Below the pieces are notes generated by a model, which ran no database searches, was not told the origin of the DNA, and saw nothing but the letters and a program-made list of their open reading frames with translations. 25,552 nt of DNA from a virus: IMG/VR virus record IMGVR_UViG_3300048592_000956, positions 1-25,552 of that record; one strand, written 5' to 3'. Both the position numbers and the translations under genes were made by a program. Below are positions 14,010 through 22,543 of the stretch, one piece after another. Position 1 is the stretch's first letter. Each line of letters begins with the position of its first letter.

Positions 14010-14386
14010 TATGCCTCCTGCTCAACACAGTGCCGAAAATCAAGCGTAAAATCGATATGCTTTCCGGATTCAATCGAATCACCTGCAGGCCAAATCATCA
14101 CCGCTAGATACACGGTATCCTCATCATCATCGTTCGGGGACTGTATAAAAATATTGGCTGATTTGCCAGGGCAAAAAGTACGCAGCTGCGCAAACTCATC
14201 CGCTTCCAAAAATCCCCAATGCCAGGTAATCACAGGAAATCCCATTCCGCGAACGTGTCCGGATGCAAGGTCAACATTTCGAGCCGAATCGCTGTAGCCC
14301 TGGTGTGGCGGCAGCAAAGGTGTATCCAATGCTTCTATATCTATCAGCCCTGCCAGGCTGGTGCCTATTTTGAATATGTTATCCAC
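14009..14386 (-). CDS. Distal tail-associated protein, 125 aa
   Basis: It starts MDNIFKIGTSLAGLIDIEAL and overlaps the tape measure end by 8 bases and the hub gene start by 1 base. The sequence is beta-rich and aromatic (GFPVITWHWGFLEADEF), followed by an acidic loop (SPNDDDED) and a strand-rich end (HIDFTLDFRHCVEQEA). Position between tape measure and hub fits a distal-tail or adaptor protein. Similar proteins occur at this place in other siphoviruses, but I cannot name the family from sequence alone. Confidence 0.65.
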   Translation of the reverse strand: MDNIFKIGTSLAGLIDIEALDTPLLPPHQGYSDSARNVDLASGHVRGMGFPVITWHWGFLEADEFAQLRTFCPGKSANIFIQSPNDDDEDTVYLAVMIWPAGDSIESGKHIDFTLDFRHCVEQEA

Positions 14387-16256
14387 CTAATAAACCTCCA
14401 AAATTCACTTCCATATCTCGATTGATCATGGCTCGATCCTGAGAACTTAAACGGCTATTAATTCGTTTGTTATCCACATAAGTCACTTGGTTTCCCACAC
14501 TACGACCGGCAAGCAATTGCATCACGCTTTCTTGCGTCAACCGTCCACCATTGGCTCGTTCGGCTGCCTGTGTGGTGCGGTTGGTCAACACGAATTCACC
14601 CGCATGCATGTTGTACAAACCCTGGTTCACGTACCCACCTACCGCGCGGGAAGGATACGCCGAGCTTCCGGATTCAACCTGAGCAATCATAGCTCGCAGA
14701 TCGGCCAGCATGGCTTCGCTGAATTTTTGCTTCAGTAGTCGTTCCTGAGTCAAAGCGTCGGCGGTATCTTGTAATTGTTCGGTAAACGCTTGGCGCCGCC
14801 TGGCTTTTTCCTGACGGTACTGTGTTTCCAAATCTCGCAGTTGTTCCTGCATGGCTTGCTGATTCTGTTTTCTTTGCAGCTCATGTTGTTCAGCATCATC
14901 TTTGAGGCTTTGTTCAAACTGTGCATACTTTTGTTCCCGCTGTTCCTGAAAATCAGCTTCGGCATCGGCTAATTGTTTGGCCAATTGCTGGTTGCGTTGA
15001 GCCACTTCAGCTTGGTAGTTGCTTTCTGCTTCCCTGCGTTGTCGTTCCGCGCTGCGCATTTCACGCACCATACCCAGGGCATCCCGGGCAGCCGATAAAT
15101 CCTGCATACGTTCATCATGATCCACGGTCAGCCTGGCCATTTCCCGCTGGTGATTCTCCTCAGCCTCCACTGCATCATCGTTGGCATCCCGGATGGTACG
15201 CAAACGATCCGTGTAATAATCCGCCAAACTCTGGCGGTCCTCAGCGTAAAAATCACGTACTTTATCTACCCGATTGCGCTGATACTCGGCATCCGCCTGA
15301 ACCTGTGCACTGCGTGCCTGGGATAGGATGGTGCTTCGTTGCTGTTGATATGCCTGTTCGGCTTCACGCTCGGTTTTCTGATATTCCACGTACAGTTTCA
15401 GTTGTGCGGTGGTCACGCCATTGACTGTGGTGGTAGCTGACTGAGTGGCTGCATCGGCTTCTTGAATCGCACCGGTCAATCTTCCGATCGATAAAAGCCA
15501 TTTTTCCCCAAGCTCATTTCCACCGATCAAGGTGCCCAATGTCCCAGCCGTTCCGGTCAGGAATTGAGCGCCAGCCGTCACCCCTTTTTTTCCGAATTCT
15601 GTATTGAGCAATGCCACCAAACCGGTGATTGCCAAAGCCAGTGGTCCCAAGGTTGTCGCTAAGGTTCCCAGCTTGGTTCCAATCGTTGCAAGATTGGCCG
15701 CATTAATCGAATTGGTCAAGAGCTGCACGGTTGCCACGGTCCGCTGCACCTGAGCAACCATTGTTATCACACCACCGGCTGTCACCAATGTAGCGCCGCC
15801 TGCCAAGATCGCCTTGGTGATCCATGGATTCTTTTCCAGCGTATCGGCGAACTTATCTGCCAGGTCAACACCCTTTTCCAGCAATGGCGCCATCACCTCA
15901 GTGGTTTCCCGACCAATGCGTACCTGCACTTCATGTAAACGTTCCTGAGCTGCCGCCCATTTAGCTGAGGCGGCTTCACCCTTGCCCACTTCATCCCGGT
16001 AGGTTTTCGCTGCAAGCAGCATTGGGGTTAACATAGCCGTACCTGCCACAGCCAAAGTGGTACCCACTTGCTGCAACTTTTCTGCGTTCTCCCGCATGGC
16101 GTTCAGCTTTTGTGTGGCTTCCTGGGCTGCTTTTTCAGTATCCTTGAGTTTTTTCTCTACGTTGCCGATCTGCTTCTCAATCTCTTTGGCCTGCTCTTTG
16201 TCGGAACTGAATTTCAGTAAAGCCTTCAGTTCATGTACGGTCATTTCAAGCGCCAT
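14379..16256 (-). CDS. Tail tape measure protein, 625 aa
   Basis: It sets tail length and is ejected with the DNA. The start is taken at the ATG at 16256 (MALEMTVHELKALLKF), with GAGGAG upstream. It overlaps the tail chaperone extension (stop at 16246), the usual arrangement. Residues 20-80 form a coiled coil. There are hydrophobic segments at about 65-85 (TTLAVAGTAMLTPMLLAA), 155-175 (AILAGGATLVTAGGVITMV) and 205-225 (LGPLALAITGLVALLN). Residues 310-530 are a long Glu/Gln/Arg-rich coiled coil (EQREQKYAQFEQ). At about 0.15 nm per residue the tail would be near 90 nm, an inference from the family rule. The end (NMHAGEFVLTNRTTQAAER) matches a motif common at tape-measure C termini. Confidence 0.92.
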   Translation of the reverse strand: MALEMTVHELKALLKFSSDKEQAKEIEKQIGNVEKKLKDTEKAAQEATQKLNAMRENAEKLQQVGTTLAVAGTAMLTPMLLAAKTYRDEVGKGEAASAKWAAAQERLHEVQVRIGRETTEVMAPLLEKGVDLADKFADTLEKNPWITKAILAGGATLVTAGGVITMVAQVQRTVATVQLLTNSINAANLATIGTKLGTLATTLGPLALAITGLVALLNTEFGKKGVTAGAQFLTGTAGTLGTLIGGNELGEKWLLSIGRLTGAIQEADAATQSATTTVNGVTTAQLKLYVEYQKTEREAEQAYQQQRSTILSQARSAQVQADAEYQRNRVDKVRDFYAEDRQSLADYYTDRLRTIRDANDDAVEAEENHQREMARLTVDHDERMQDLSAARDALGMVREMRSAERQRREAESNYQAEVAQRNQQLAKQLADAEADFQEQREQKYAQFEQSLKDDAEQHELQRKQNQQAMQEQLRDLETQYRQEKARRRQAFTEQLQDTADALTQERLLKQKFSEAMLADLRAMIAQVESGSSAYPSRAVGGYVNQGLYNMHAGEFVLTNRTTQAAERANGGRLTQESVMQLLAGRSVGNQVTYVDNKRINSRLSSQDRAMINRDMEVNFGGLLGG

Positions 16257-16838
16257 TTTGTTTTCTCTCCTCTTCCTGGACATGCTTGATCCAGGCTTTC
16301 TCATGGCTTAAGGTAAAGAGGTCTGCCATTAACCAATCCGGTTGATCTAGCAGACCTCCTCCATACGGTAAGAATCGCCAGTCAGTGGCCTCCATCATGC
16401 TGAACACCTGGCGGCTGAATGTTGGATCATGCAGCTCACACTGGTTTCCAACCGGTGTTACTTCGCTTCCCCGACTGACTCCTTCCCAGAGCCATCGTCG
16501 GGTTTCAAGGCTTTTTTTTCGTTGACTTCAGGATCGATACCATAGAAAGCCGGGTTCAGTTGTAGTACCGCCTGATCCCATTTGTCGGTGAAGGCATAGG
16601 GCAATTCGCAGTAATCCTCAAAGGTGAACGGTTTCGAAAATCCGGATACCAATTCCGAGCAACAAACAGAATTTGGGTAGGCAGTAATCCGTGTAAGTCG
16701 CACAGCTTCCTCTTCCTCTTTCTCGGGATTCTCCTTGACCCCATCCTGCATCATGATCGCCCGTCGCATGCCGTCCACCGCTTTGGCTTCCCGCACAATC
16801 ACTTTGTAAGGTCCGTGTGTTACTACAATCGTTTCCAT
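16246..16838 (-). CDS. Tail assembly chaperone G-T fusion made by -1 frameshift, 197 aa
   Basis: The zero frame codes for the 126-residue G protein. If ribosomes slip back one base at the A8 run (16512-16519), they read an open -1 frame of 88 further residues ending at 16246, giving a 197-residue fusion. The extension contains FLPYGGGLLDQPDWLMAD and HEKAWIKHV, which match the T region of tail chaperones seen before many tape measures. The -1 frame has no stop from the slip site to its end and runs straight through the G stop codon. In lambda and relatives the G:G-T ratio is essential for coating the tape measure. An independent start at the ATG pair near residue 127 of the fusion cannot be excluded. 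Confidence 0.8.
16458..16838 (-). CDS. Tail assembly chaperone G, 126 aa
   Basis: The main product of the chaperone gene. The ATG at 16838 (METIVVTHGPYKVIV) has AAGGGG at a five-base distance and is preferred to the GTG two codons earlier. It contains a small compact domain (RLTRITAYPNSVCC, then FEDYCELPYAFTDKWDQAV) and an acidic, lysine-rich tail that holds the slip site. It lies between the tail tube and tape measure, as in nearly all siphoviruses. It is not expected in the mature virion. Confidence 0.8.
   Translation of the reverse strand: METIVVTHGPYKVIVREAKAVDGMRRAIMMQDGVKENPEKEEEEAVRLTRITAYPNSVCCSELVSGFSKPFTFEDYCELPYAFTDKWDQAVLQLNPAFYGIDPEVNEKKALKPDDGSGKESVGEAK
16512..16519 (-). promoter_or_regulatory. 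Programmed -1 frameshift slip site (A8)
   Basis: In the G frame the codons are GAA AAA AAA GCC, which gives a perfect A AAA AAA heptamer where both tRNAs can re-pair after slipping. The -1 frame downstream is open to 16246 while the zero frame stops at 16458. An SD-like GGGAAGGAG lies a short way after the slip. No pseudoknot was worked out. Confidence 0.75.
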
Positions 16839-16850
16839 ACTCACCCCTTA

Positions 16851-17654
16851 TCAGATCTCATAAAACACGGTGATCATGTCACCATCTGCCGGTGCGGATG
16901 CAAAGGTGAGGTCATCGGTAGCAACGGTCAAACCGGTGGTCACTTCAACACCATTGTTGAATACAGCCACTTTATCCACGCTCAGCGCTTCTTCACCGGT
17001 CGGAAAAGCAAACACGGTTGTAGTGCCGTCGCCCAGGAAGCCGCAAATTGCCGGTTGTCCTTCAGTGTCGTATTCAAAGAATGCCGTTTTACTGTACCCG
17101 TCGGTCGCCTTGACCAGGGTTTTGCCCCATAAACGCTGCTTAACCATCGTTGGTGCGATCTGGTACGTGATTTCACCGGCGTTCTGATTCATGCTGCCTG
17201 CATTAGGAATACAGCGGCATTTCGGAACGATGTAAGAATGCCAGGTCAAATTTCCAGTATCCAGATCCTGGGATTGCTGGTAAAGAAGCAATCCCACCTG
17301 TGGCTCTTTTCCTGCCTGGTCTGTTACCTGGGCAATTTCTTTGGCTTCACCCACAGAACCCACTGCAATACCGGTCAGAATGGCATGAATGTCAAACCGG
17401 TAGTCCGATACCCGAAGCTGTGCAGAAGCTGGTTCTGTTGGTGGAAGCGTTGTTACACCAATTACCCCATCATTCCCCGGGTGGGGAATAATCCGCGCTG
17501 CTGGTTTGGTAATCTCAAAAGCCAATGACCCATTCCAACGCACCCCGGCATAGGCTGTCACTGCGGTTGCATTTGGTCGCCCGTTGGCATCCAGGGCAAA
17601 CACTGCCGCAAACCGGCTACCCACCGGTAAAAATTTTCCTGTTCTATCTGCCAT
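16851..17654 (-). CDS. Major tail tube protein, 267 aa
   Basis: It starts MADRTGKFLPVGSRFAAVF. The main body (1-200) is beta-rich with a long loop, as expected for proteins that stack as hexameric rings to make the tail tube. The last 65 residues (TTTVFAFPTGEEALSVDKV, then FASAPADGDMITVFYE) form an Ig-like or phage-surface add-on domain of a type seen on many tail tube and fibre proteins. Two cysteines (KCRCIP) are visible mid-protein. It directly precedes the tail chaperone gene and follows the tail completion protein. Absence of a sheath gene supports a siphovirus tail. Confidence 0.85.
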   Translation of the reverse strand: MADRTGKFLPVGSRFAAVFALDANGRPNATAVTAYAGVRWNGSLAFEITKPAARIIPHPGNDGVIGVTTLPPTEPASAQLRVSDYRFDIHAILTGIAVGSVGEAKEIAQVTDQAGKEPQVGLLLYQQSQDLDTGNLTWHSYIVPKCRCIPNAGSMNQNAGEITYQIAPTMVKQRLWGKTLVKATDGYSKTAFFEYDTEGQPAICGFLGDGTTTVFAFPTGEEALSVDKVAVFNNGVEVTTGLTVATDDLTFASAPADGDMITVFYEI

Positions 17655-17660
17655 TTATTT

Positions 17661-18107
17661 TCATTCTCCTTTTGCGATGGTGCGGCGTTCTACCGTCACC
17701 ACCTGCAAACCAATTTCATAACCGATGTATTTCTGGCCGTATTCCATCAACAGGATTACGCCGGAATCATAGACAACTTTGGCGCTGCGCACGCCTGCCA
17801 GCTTTCCCAGAGTGGGGTGAGTTTCAAAGGCTGCTACATGCGCCTGCAATAATGGCCGTACCACCGTTTCCCGTGCATTTGGATTTCCTTGTCCTGTGGG
17901 AATGGCTGCAACCTGCACCCGGTACATTCGTGTGACCACAAACAGGTTCGGACCGGCGGAATCATCACGCTGTGCTTGACCGGTAAAAATAACCTGAGCT
18001 GGCAAATTGGCACTGTTCAGATTCACCGGCGGCGGATCAATCGCCGTGGTAATTCCTTCCACTGCCGCTCCAATGCTGGTAATGGATGCACAAACTTCTT
18101 CGATCAT
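17661..18107 (-). CDS. Tail terminator / completion protein, 148 aa
   Basis: It starts MIEEVCASITSIGAAVEGIT and overlaps the connector stop by 4 bases (ATGA). The alpha-helix followed by strands (AQVIFTGQAQRD, FVVTRMYRVQVAAIPT, KYIGYEIGLQVVTVE) is the general pattern of small head-tail joining and tail terminator proteins. Position between the head connector and the tail tube supports that. It would cap the tail and bind the head. The sequence alone does not separate the terminator from a neck protein. Confidence 0.65.
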   Translation of the reverse strand: MIEEVCASITSIGAAVEGITTAIDPPPVNLNSANLPAQVIFTGQAQRDDSAGPNLFVVTRMYRVQVAAIPTGQGNPNARETVVRPLLQAHVAAFETHPTLGKLAGVRSAKVVYDSGVILLMEYGQKYIGYEIGLQVVTVERRTIAKGE

Positions 18108-18970
18108 GAAGCCCTTCCTCTGGAACCCAACGCCAGCACCACATCACTGGGCATGTTGGCAGGAATCGAAACCGTTCCAGTACCCACGATGTAGGTTTTA
18201 TCGAAGTTATCCACGTCACGCTGCGCGTATCTCCACTTCACCAATCGCATGGCCGCCTGTTGGATAATTCCCATGGGTTTGAAAATCTTGATCTGTGCAC
18301 CGGCGTTGTGAACTGCGGCTGTGGATCCATTGAATCCGCGTTCCACGGTCAAGGTATAAGTGGTAACTTCTCCAACGGTTTTCTCGACGATACTTTCCAA
18401 CAGAATCAATTCATCATCAATACGCAGTAACTGCCCGGCCTGCAAAGTGCCCAAACTGCTCAGATCAATTTCAACTGCACTATCATCCAGCTCGGCCGCC
18501 AACACCTGGCTGTTTTTCCATGCATCCTGGTATCGGTCATGTGCACCCCAAAATCCGGTAACGCTGATCGCTTGCTCCGGACCGTATTCACCCTCTACCC
18601 AGATCGCGCCATTGCGTAGCTTGATCCGTGTTTTCGGTGTTTCATTGGCCGGTTCCAGCACAAAATCGCCGGATTCCAGGGCGATTTCATCTCTATTCAC
18701 CAGTTCCACCAGCTCTACCAGGTCATTGCTCAGGCGCAGCTTTTGCTGATTTCCCGTGGCATAAGCTCCATTCAGGCTGCCGAAACTGCTCGAGGGTGTT
18801 TCCGGCGTATCATACAACCGTGTTTCATAACGCACATCATACCGCCGCCCCTTCCACTCATCGATCAACGCCGTCGCCCAGGAAGCGAACAACACCAAAG
18901 CGGCATCATCCGTACTACCGCTGATATTGAAAGTCCTTTTGATCTCATCCAGGGTCACATAGTTATACAC
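18104..18970 (-). CDS. Head-tail connector (gp6-like), 288 aa
   Basis: The first 120 residues resemble gp6-type head-tail connectors: a helical start (DEIKRTFNISGSTDD), then ALVLFASWATALIDEWKGRRYD and strands with a Tyr-rich RLYDTPE. The middle part (QAGQLLRIDDELILLESIVE) is an inserted beta domain, which makes the protein longer than the usual 100-110 residues. The final helix pair (IIQQAAMRLVKWRYAQRD) returns to the connector fold. The start is a GTG at 18970, with a weak GGCGGTG upstream, so a slightly later start is possible. It forms the ring below the portal. Confidence 0.75.
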   Translation of the reverse strand: MYNYVTLDEIKRTFNISGSTDDAALVLFASWATALIDEWKGRRYDVRYETRLYDTPETPSSSFGSLNGAYATGNQQKLRLSNDLVELVELVNRDEIALESGDFVLEPANETPKTRIKLRNGAIWVEGEYGPEQAISVTGFWGAHDRYQDAWKNSQVLAAELDDSAVEIDLSSLGTLQAGQLLRIDDELILLESIVEKTVGEVTTYTLTVERGFNGSTAAVHNAGAQIKIFKPMGIIQQAAMRLVKWRYAQRDVDNFDKTYIVGTGTVSIPANMPSDVVLALGSRGRAS

Positions 18971-18980
18971 ACGTCACCGC

Positions 18981-19220
18981 CTATTCCAGGAATGCTGCAC
19001 CCGGGTTGTTTGTTTTGGGAGATGGTTTCTTCGGTTTTTTCTTTGCGGTTTTCTTTGGTTTCTCAACCGTTTCCACCGGATCGACGGCCACAGCTTTTCC
19101 TTCAGCGATTAGTTCCTTGCCGTACCATGGTTTTACTTCTAGAATGGCATCCTTTTGGCATTTCACCGCTTTTAGATCAGCATTTCCATATTTACCTGGA
19201 ACAATAATTTTTACTTGCAT
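18981..19220 (-). CDS. Small structural protein with a Lys/Pro-rich tail, 79 aa
   Basis: It starts MQVKIIVPGKYGNADLKAVKC, a short beta-rich domain (about 1-50) seen in many small proteins next to phage head genes. The rest is a basic, disordered tail (KPKKTAKKKPKKPSPKTNN) that could contact DNA or the capsid. A GAGGAGTAAAT site sits just before the ATG, directly after a perfect hairpin at 19232-19261. Its role is not settled; a head decoration or a head-closure helper is possible. Confidence 0.6.
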   Translation of the reverse strand: MQVKIIVPGKYGNADLKAVKCQKDAILEVKPWYGKELIAEGKAVAVDPVETVEKPKKTAKKKPKKPSPKTNNPGAAFLE

Positions 19221-19231
19221 ATTTACTCCTC

Positions 19232-19261
19232 ATCTCTTCCCTCATAGAAGAGGGAAGAGAT
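19232..19261. terminator. 12-bp perfect hairpin between head genes
   Basis: ATCTCTTCCCTC and GAGGGAAGAGAT pair perfectly around a 6-base loop. On the minus strand it is followed by the GAGGAG ribosome site, not by a T run, so for the late transcript it is more likely an RNA-processing, stability or translation element. On the plus strand a weak T-rich tract follows, so it could stop antisense transcripts. Confidence 0.5.
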
Positions 19262-19277
19262 ATTCTTTTCAATATGG

Positions 19278-19718
19278 CTATCCAGCCACCGTGACAACAG
19301 TCAAGTCCGATGATTGGGTTGCTGGTTTGAATTTTGGAACACCCATAAATTCAATCGATGCATAATCATCACTGTCTGCGGCCCCGCTGATATTCAAAGA
19401 CACATACGGCTTTGTATCATCAGTCAGATTATCCACTTTCACTTCGATAAGCTTCTGCTTATCATCGTCAGTAGCCGCGATGGTAACTGTTGCATTGGTT
19501 ACATCGGATGGTGTACCGTCCACAGCATCTGCCTGCTGCACTTTTGCTGTAATGGCACTTGTCAATGCACCGGCATTGATTTTGAAACCAAACTGGATCA
19601 TATCCCCAACATGGATAAAGTAACCCGATGCAGGGTAATTTCCATTCGCTAATGCATCTTCTGTGTTCAGGGTTTGAAACTGAATGGCTTCAGATAACAT
19701 TTCATTTACATTTGGCAT
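19278..19718 (-). CDS. Probable head decoration protein, 146 aa
   Basis: It starts MPNVNEMLSEAIQFQTLN after GAGGTGAAAA. It is strand-rich and acidic (FIHVGDMIQFGFKI, then AITAKVQQADAVDG, KLIEVKVDNLTDDTK, YVSLNISGAADSDD), compatible with a virion surface protein. It lies directly after the capsid gene, where head decoration or stabilising proteins are usually found. There is no recognisable enzyme motif or membrane segment. The assignment rests on position and composition. Confidence 0.6.
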   Translation of the reverse strand: MPNVNEMLSEAIQFQTLNTEDALANGNYPASGYFIHVGDMIQFGFKINAGALTSAITAKVQQADAVDGTPSDVTNATVTIAATDDDKQKLIEVKVDNLTDDTKPYVSLNISGAADSDDYASIEFMGVPKFKPATQSSDLTVVTVAG

Positions 19719-19745
19719 TTTTCACCTCAAAAATACTTTATGATT

Positions 19746-19796
19746 CTCCCCCCCCTCCATCTTCTGGTCGTTGAGCCAGTCGAATCGTGGGGGGAG
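19746..19796. terminator. Large G/C-rich stem-loop after the capsid gene
   Basis: CTCCCCCC pairs with GGGGGGAG over 8 bp, with an inner CTGG/CCAG helix and an 8-base loop. It lies in the 96-base gap after the capsid stop and before the next SD. No strong T run follows on the minus strand (only TATTTTTG), so partial termination or mRNA protection is more likely than full termination. It may set the capsid-to-downstream expression ratio. Confidence 0.5.
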
Positions 19797-19814
19797 TTAG
19801 TAGTCAATTATGAA

Positions 19815-21965
19815 TTAACTGGCAGCTACTTTTTGAACTGCAAATAACCACGGTTTTTCAACTCGTCCGCCTTTGCGGTCACGAACATGGAATTCAACCT
19901 TGTTAGGTCCTGTGTTTGAATCCTGGAATCTTTGAATAGACATGCCAAGACGTTCAACAATGGTGTAACCTTCCATGGCTGCATACAATAATGGATACAA
20001 TCCGGCACCCACATCTGCCATTGCACCACTTTCATAGGTCTGCTTTTGCAGCAATTTTCCGGTTTCAGAGAGATCTTCAAACACATATTCCCCACTGCCT
20101 GCATAAGTTAACCGCTCAATTGCCCCATAGGTATCAGAGTTCGCAACCCATACACCATTTTGTCGATATTGGCTAGCAATACCTCGTTTTAGCGCTTTCA
20201 CACCATTTGCGGTTAAAGCAGCTGCGGCACCACTGACTACTTCAGCCAATGACATTGCATTGCTCCCATCTGGCAAAATACCATATGGTTTCTTGATGCC
20301 ATTACCGGTCAGGAAGGCGATGTCTTCATCAATAGCCTGGGTCATGACAATATCATCTTGTACAAGGCTTACCAAATTGGTAGCATCTTCAACCATACTT
20401 TGAGACATTGGCACTTTATAGGTGTAAACATGGGCATCCACCTGAATGAAATCCAGTTCAAAGTTTTTCTCTTCAGGAGTTTTGGTTTCATTTCCCCATT
20501 GGCCACGGATTTTCCCGATGTATGCATCCGAGTTACCACTGTATTGTGGAATTTCTACAGAATTGGACCGTACAAGCGTAACAACCCTTGCACCACCACC
20601 ACGAACGGCGGTTAATCCAGGAAGCCGACGGCTGATTTCTGCCTGTTGTTCAGGGGGAATAGCATAACCACCCATTTCCCCAATGGCTTCAACCTGAACC
20701 GCTTTGATTGATTGCACATCAAAACCACCTTTCACCAATCCCAATACCTGATCAATTGGGAAATACATGGTTTTCAAGGCTTTCACTTGATTACGGTCTA
20801 ATCCATCGTTTCCATGGCGCAGATAAGTTGCATAGGCAACATTCTGTTCATAAAGCAATTGCTGATAATTTTTTCCAATCAGATCCTGTCTGATGGCTTT
20901 CTGCGCTTCATTCTCATCGTTATATTGGATGATATGAAATGCCTCAATACTCTTCTGCCGTGCCGCTTGAGTCGGATCTTCCTCACTTCCGGGAGCTTCG
21001 GCATCTTCCCGGCTGGCTGCAGGGTTTGTTTCATACATCGGGCGCATTTCTGTCATGGCTTTGCGTACAATCTTCTGACCAGGCAGCTGGACTGGATACC
21101 CCATTTTCTTGAGTTCGACAACCAGGTCACCGATCTTTATCGATTTCATTGCCTGGCCACTTTCATCCACCGGTTGTTCATCCGTGGACATTACGACGGC
21201 ACCACTTAGATTCAAAACAGCGGCTAATTGCGTTTGCTGTTCCGGAGTCAGTCCTGGTACCAATTGATTAATTGCTTCTAAAATATTCATTGGTTCAGCC
21301 ATAGTTTTCCTCACTATAGGTTTGTTTTGTACCGTGACTGTCCGAGGTCGGACTACGGTCACCTTATGGTTCGTGCCGTCTATATCCGCATCGCTATGGG
21401 TCCCGGTTTGTTTGTTAATTGCATCCAGCAACGATTTCGCTGCCGGTAAGAACTCCGATACATTTTTCAACGCCGTGATGGCGTTTTCTCCAAGCATCCT
21501 GGGTTCTGCAGGGTTTACGGTGAGCGTGTCCCGCATCAATCCCCACTGGATAATGCCCCCATCCCCTTTAATCTTGGTCATATTCTGAAAAGGCTCAGAG
21601 CTGGTGCCGATCAATCCTTCCTCAATCAAGGGTTCCAGCATCTGCACATATTTCTTGCGCCGGTCCAGAATACGGTCCACGATCCATCCCGTATCATCCT
21701 TTTTGGCTGTGGACCAATCCACATATCCCAGCACATCCTCGCCCATCTCACCTTTCCGGTGTTCAAAATCCACCGGGAACTTGCCGGTCTTAGTCGCCGG
21801 ACTTTCCAGATCCACAGCTGGGTCGAAATACTCACCGAAACTGCCGTCCAGATTGGCGCCTTTACGTAAAAATTCCAGATCCCGAGAGTTAAAAAGCACA
21901 ATGTGATTCCGTACTCTCAATTCGGTATCCGTTTTCGCAATTGCTTTTAATGCAGTAAATGGCAT
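19815..21965 (-). CDS. Prohead protease-major capsid fusion, 716 aa
   Basis: Residues 1-190 are an HK97-type prohead protease (peptidase U35/S78 group): VDFEH with likely catalytic His69 and LIGTSSEP with the Ser near 122-123. Residues 200-350 are a helical, charged scaffold-like linker. About 350-716 are an HK97-fold capsid: QAIDEDIAFLTGNG and GVWVANSDTYGAIERL are typical of the E-loop-to-A-domain part. In most relatives these are two or three genes; here they are one. Processing between scaffold and capsid should free a mature capsid of about 35-40 kDa. The start follows GGAGG at 21965. It is likely the most expressed late gene, with a stem-loop after it. Confidence 0.9.
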   Translation of the reverse strand: MPFTALKAIAKTDTELRVRNHIVLFNSRDLEFLRKGANLDGSFGEYFDPAVDLESPATKTGKFPVDFEHRKGEMGEDVLGYVDWSTAKKDDTGWIVDRILDRRKKYVQMLEPLIEEGLIGTSSEPFQNMTKIKGDGGIIQWGLMRDTLTVNPAEPRMLGENAITALKNVSEFLPAAKSLLDAINKQTGTHSDADIDGTNHKVTVVRPRTVTVQNKPIVRKTMAEPMNILEAINQLVPGLTPEQQTQLAAVLNLSGAVVMSTDEQPVDESGQAMKSIKIGDLVVELKKMGYPVQLPGQKIVRKAMTEMRPMYETNPAASREDAEAPGSEEDPTQAARQKSIEAFHIIQYNDENEAQKAIRQDLIGKNYQQLLYEQNVAYATYLRHGNDGLDRNQVKALKTMYFPIDQVLGLVKGGFDVQSIKAVQVEAIGEMGGYAIPPEQQAEISRRLPGLTAVRGGGARVVTLVRSNSVEIPQYSGNSDAYIGKIRGQWGNETKTPEEKNFELDFIQVDAHVYTYKVPMSQSMVEDATNLVSLVQDDIVMTQAIDEDIAFLTGNGIKKPYGILPDGSNAMSLAEVVSGAAAALTANGVKALKRGIASQYRQNGVWVANSDTYGAIERLTYAGSGEYVFEDLSETGKLLQKQTYESGAMADVGAGLYPLLYAAMEGYTIVERLGMSIQRFQDSNTGPNKVEFHVRDRKGGRVEKPWLFAVQKVAAS

Positions 21966-21967
21966 GA

Positions 21968-22543
21968 TCAGCCTCCTAATTCCTGCTGAAGAAGTTTCTG
22001 ATATTCGTCAGCAAATACTTTGTCAAACTCTTTCCATGCCTCAGGCATGTTGTCTGTAATTTCCTCAGCAAACTGCCACCAGCGATCCACGTGCACCTTT
22101 GCCTGGTACATCTGCTGACCATTGATCATTTCACCCGGAAAATCAGGACCCACCACCCAAGGCGCGTACTCTAAATTTGTACCGATCTTTCCAATAACCT
22201 CATCCCCGTTTTGATCGGATCTGTATGTCCATGTGGTTTCTTTTCGTCCAAGCGTTCCGGTCCTTCCACTACCAAACCGTTCTGCATGGCCATTCACTTC
22301 ATGCCATCCCGGGATATTCCCTTTCCGTACATTGGCAAAGAAGAAAGCTCGCTGCGCGTCGGTTCGTAAAAAGCTCACTCCATCCGGAATTACTGTCTCA
22401 GCCAATGGATAATCAGGTAAACGCCCATGCAGGTAGAGAACAGCTTTTTCCATCGCAGGAACAGCTGCACGTAAAGCCAATTCATGCAGCTTCTCAGTAG
22501 CCTCGCGTAATTCGTTCAATCCTTCAACAGTAAACTCAGGCAT
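21968..22543 (-). CDS. HK97 gp10-like / virion morphogenesis protein, 191 aa
   Basis: The ATG at 22543 overlaps the portal stop (TAATG), so a much longer upstream start is rejected. It starts MPEFTVEGLNELREATEKL, typical of gp10-like proteins: an N-terminal helix pair (VEGLNELREATEKLHELA, AAVPAMEKAVLYLHGRL), then strands around KIGTNLEYAPWVVGPDF, and a C-terminal helix. In other phages this family acts in head-tail joining or tail completion and lies after the capsid gene. Here it sits between portal and capsid, directly after the MuF part, which is unusual. Confidence 0.75.
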   Translation of the reverse strand: MPEFTVEGLNELREATEKLHELALRAAVPAMEKAVLYLHGRLPDYPLAETVIPDGVSFLRTDAQRAFFFANVRKGNIPGWHEVNGHAERFGSGRTGTLGRKETTWTYRSDQNGDEVIGKIGTNLEYAPWVVGPDFPGEMINGQQMYQAKVHVDRWWQFAEEITDNMPEAWKEFDKVFADEYQKLLQQELGG

